Origin: CAYOMP01 sp964405075
Lineage (GTDB): Bacteria; Bacillota; Clostridia; Lachnospirales; Lachnospiraceae
Assembly: GCA_964405075.1 (NCBI GenBank)
Contig: CAYOMP010000142.1
Coordinates: forward strand, 1 to 7,277
DNA: 7,277 nt
Direction of reading: 5' to 3'
The translations under genes and the position numbers were made by a program. Shown here one piece after another: positions 6,678 through 7,277 of this stretch. Position 1 is the stretch's first letter, and each line of letters begins with the position of its first letter. The notes below the pieces were generated by a model. The model saw only the letters and a list, made by a program, of their open reading frames with translations, was not told where the DNA came from and ran no database searches.

Positions 6678-6917
6678 CTATTTTCTATTATAGCATTCAA
6701 CCCTATCACTTGTACAAACTTTCTCTCGTATTTCCGGCTCAAACTGCAAGTCTAATTTTTCGCAAATCTCCTGCAATGTAATAATGGTAAAGTTGTAATC
6801 CCCACTTTCCCATTTTGAAACCATCCCTTGTGAAACTCCCATATACTCAGCAAACTGTTTCTGATTCATCCCCATTTCACAACGACGCTCCAGTATTTTT
6901 GCTGAAATTAAAGCCAA
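6678..6917 (-). CDS. XRE-family helix-turn-helix transcriptional regulator
   Basis: A 79-residue, single-domain DNA-binding protein of the Cro/CI-XRE type. The helices can be followed: ISAKILERRCEM (4-15), QKQFAEYMG (20-28), turn and recognition helix VSQGMVSKWESG (28-39), then ITLQEICEKLD (46-56). SQGMVSKWESGDYN is the typical XRE recognition core. No sensor or peptidase domain follows. The start is uncertain. The frame opens at a TTG (6915-6917) with only a weak AGGA 12 bases before it. The first internal ATG (6873-6875) would remove the first helix, so a start at the TTG or slightly upstream is more likely. The stop is 17 bases from the secreted-protein ATG, so the two are likely one operon. 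It probably represses or activates its own operon, perhaps through the inverted repeat at 7221-7253. An antitoxin role is possible for this fold, but no toxin gene is beside it. Confidence 0.85.
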   Translation of the reverse strand: MALISAKILERRCEMGMNQKQFAEYMGVSQGMVSKWESGDYNFTIITLQEICEKLDLQFEPEIREKVCTSDRVECYNRK

Positions 6918-7203
6918 CTTTTTAATATGTCCTGTCTCTTTTATGTTTAGTAGTAGAATATATTTGTATTAGTATGTTCTAAACTAATTGTAAAATAAGA
7001 ACCTTTTATTTGTTTTACAATGCACTATTCCACTACGTTCTCCTTTTGTAAATGTATTCACGCTGTCTATAATATCATAAGACGTTGTTTTTGCCAACTA
7101 AAAGAAACGTAATTTGCTGGTTTCATCAGCTATAGCTGTGTTTTTTATTTATGCAAGTATAGTATTATTTTTATTATTCTCACAAGAGTACTTCGGGCTA
7201 ATT

Positions 7204-7231
7204 ATTTTACTAAGAACCCTTCAACTGTTAA
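7204..7231 (-). promoter_or_regulatory. Candidate leftward promoter for the XRE operon
   Basis: On the minus strand, TTAACA (7226-7231) and TAAAAT (7204-7209) are 16 bases apart, each one base from consensus. Transcription would start near 7197. The -35 overlaps the left arm of the inverted repeat at 7221-7228. Confidence 0.4.
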
Positions 7232-7253
7232 CTCACCATAGAAATACAGTTGA
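7221..7253. repeat. Inverted repeat overlapping two divergent -35 boxes (candidate operator)
   Basis: TCAACTGT (7221-7228) and ACAGTTGA (7246-7253) are exact reverse complements with 17 bases between them, about 25 bp centre to centre. Each arm overlaps the -35 of one of two diverging promoters. This is the arrangement expected for a shared operator; the neighbouring XRE protein is the natural candidate to bind it. Confidence 0.45.
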
Positions 7254-7277
7254 CAATTCAAAGAGTTAATGTTATAT
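7250..7277 (+). promoter_or_regulatory. Strong rightward promoter running off the window
   Basis: A perfect TTGACA (7250-7255) is followed after 17 bases by TATAT at 7273-7277, cut by the window edge before the sixth base. TTATAT at 7272-7277 with a 16-base spacer is the alternative reading. It would drive a gene to the right of the window, divergent from the XRE operon. Confidence 0.5.

Larger units (their letters stand above)
6918..7277. other. 360-base region upstream of the XRE operon, no gene called
   Basis: The region holds an imperfect dyad TTGTAAAATAA / TTGTTTTACAA (6988-6998 and 7010-7020, one mismatch), a Shine-Dalgarno-like AAAAGGAGAA on the minus strand (7039-7048) with no usable start codon after it, a 12-bp palindrome CAGCTATAGCTG near 7125-7136, and the divergent promoter region at its right end. 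A second leftward promoter candidate, TTGTGA (7180-7185) and TATACT (7156-7161) with 18 bases between, could also serve the XRE operon. The XRE leader would be 230-280 bases long from either promoter. Confidence 0.5.

Noticed and set aside
6678..7277. Toxin-antitoxin module with the XRE protein as antitoxin
   Set aside because: No toxin-like gene is next to it inside the window. The downstream partner is a large secreted protein, and the upstream 360 bases hold no intact reading frame of suitable size.

Overview
This is an AT-rich, Gram-positive-looking window. It has strong AGGAGG-type ribosome binding sites, sigma-A-like promoters, and gene content typical of gut or rumen Clostridia, most likely Lachnospiraceae (relatives of Butyrivibrio, Roseburia or Eubacterium). 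That placement rests on overall protein style: a cytoplasmic PAS hybrid kinase, and a secreted BspA-like protein ending in Lys-rich Ig-like domains. No rRNA or marker gene supports it.

Left part, plus strand (1-3780). An AbrB/SpoVT-type DNA-binding protein sits at the left edge, and its start may lie outside the window. It is followed by a small class I SAM-dependent methyltransferase of unknown substrate, read from an internal ATG at 377 rather than the upstream TTG. A 325-base gap follows, holding small hairpins, a 22-bp AT palindrome and a TATAAT box. Then comes a two-gene unit: a GNAT acetyltransferase and, 25 bases later, a 675-residue cytoplasmic hybrid histidine kinase (PAS, PAS-like, HisKA, HATPase, receiver).

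Middle (3781-4236). This convergent gap carries two perfect or near-perfect hairpins, one close to each converging gene, and no convincing coding sequence.

Right part, minus strand (4237-6917). A small XRE-type helix-turn-helix regulator is followed after 17 bases by a large secreted protein. That protein has a signal peptide, a short BspA-like leucine-rich region, central beta-rich regions, an Asn-rich linker and two C-terminal Ig-like domains. The tight spacing suggests one operon, so the regulator probably controls, or is co-expressed with, the surface protein.

Right edge (6918-7277). No gene is evident. The region holds a pair of back-to-back candidate promoters, one leftward towards the XRE operon and one rightward leaving the window. 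The -35 boxes of both overlap the arms of an 8-bp inverted repeat, which makes a plausible operator for the XRE protein.

I see no CRISPR array, tRNA, rRNA, transposase or recognisable defence system. The most interesting items are the regulator/surface-protein operon with its divergent control region, and the GNAT-kinase pair.
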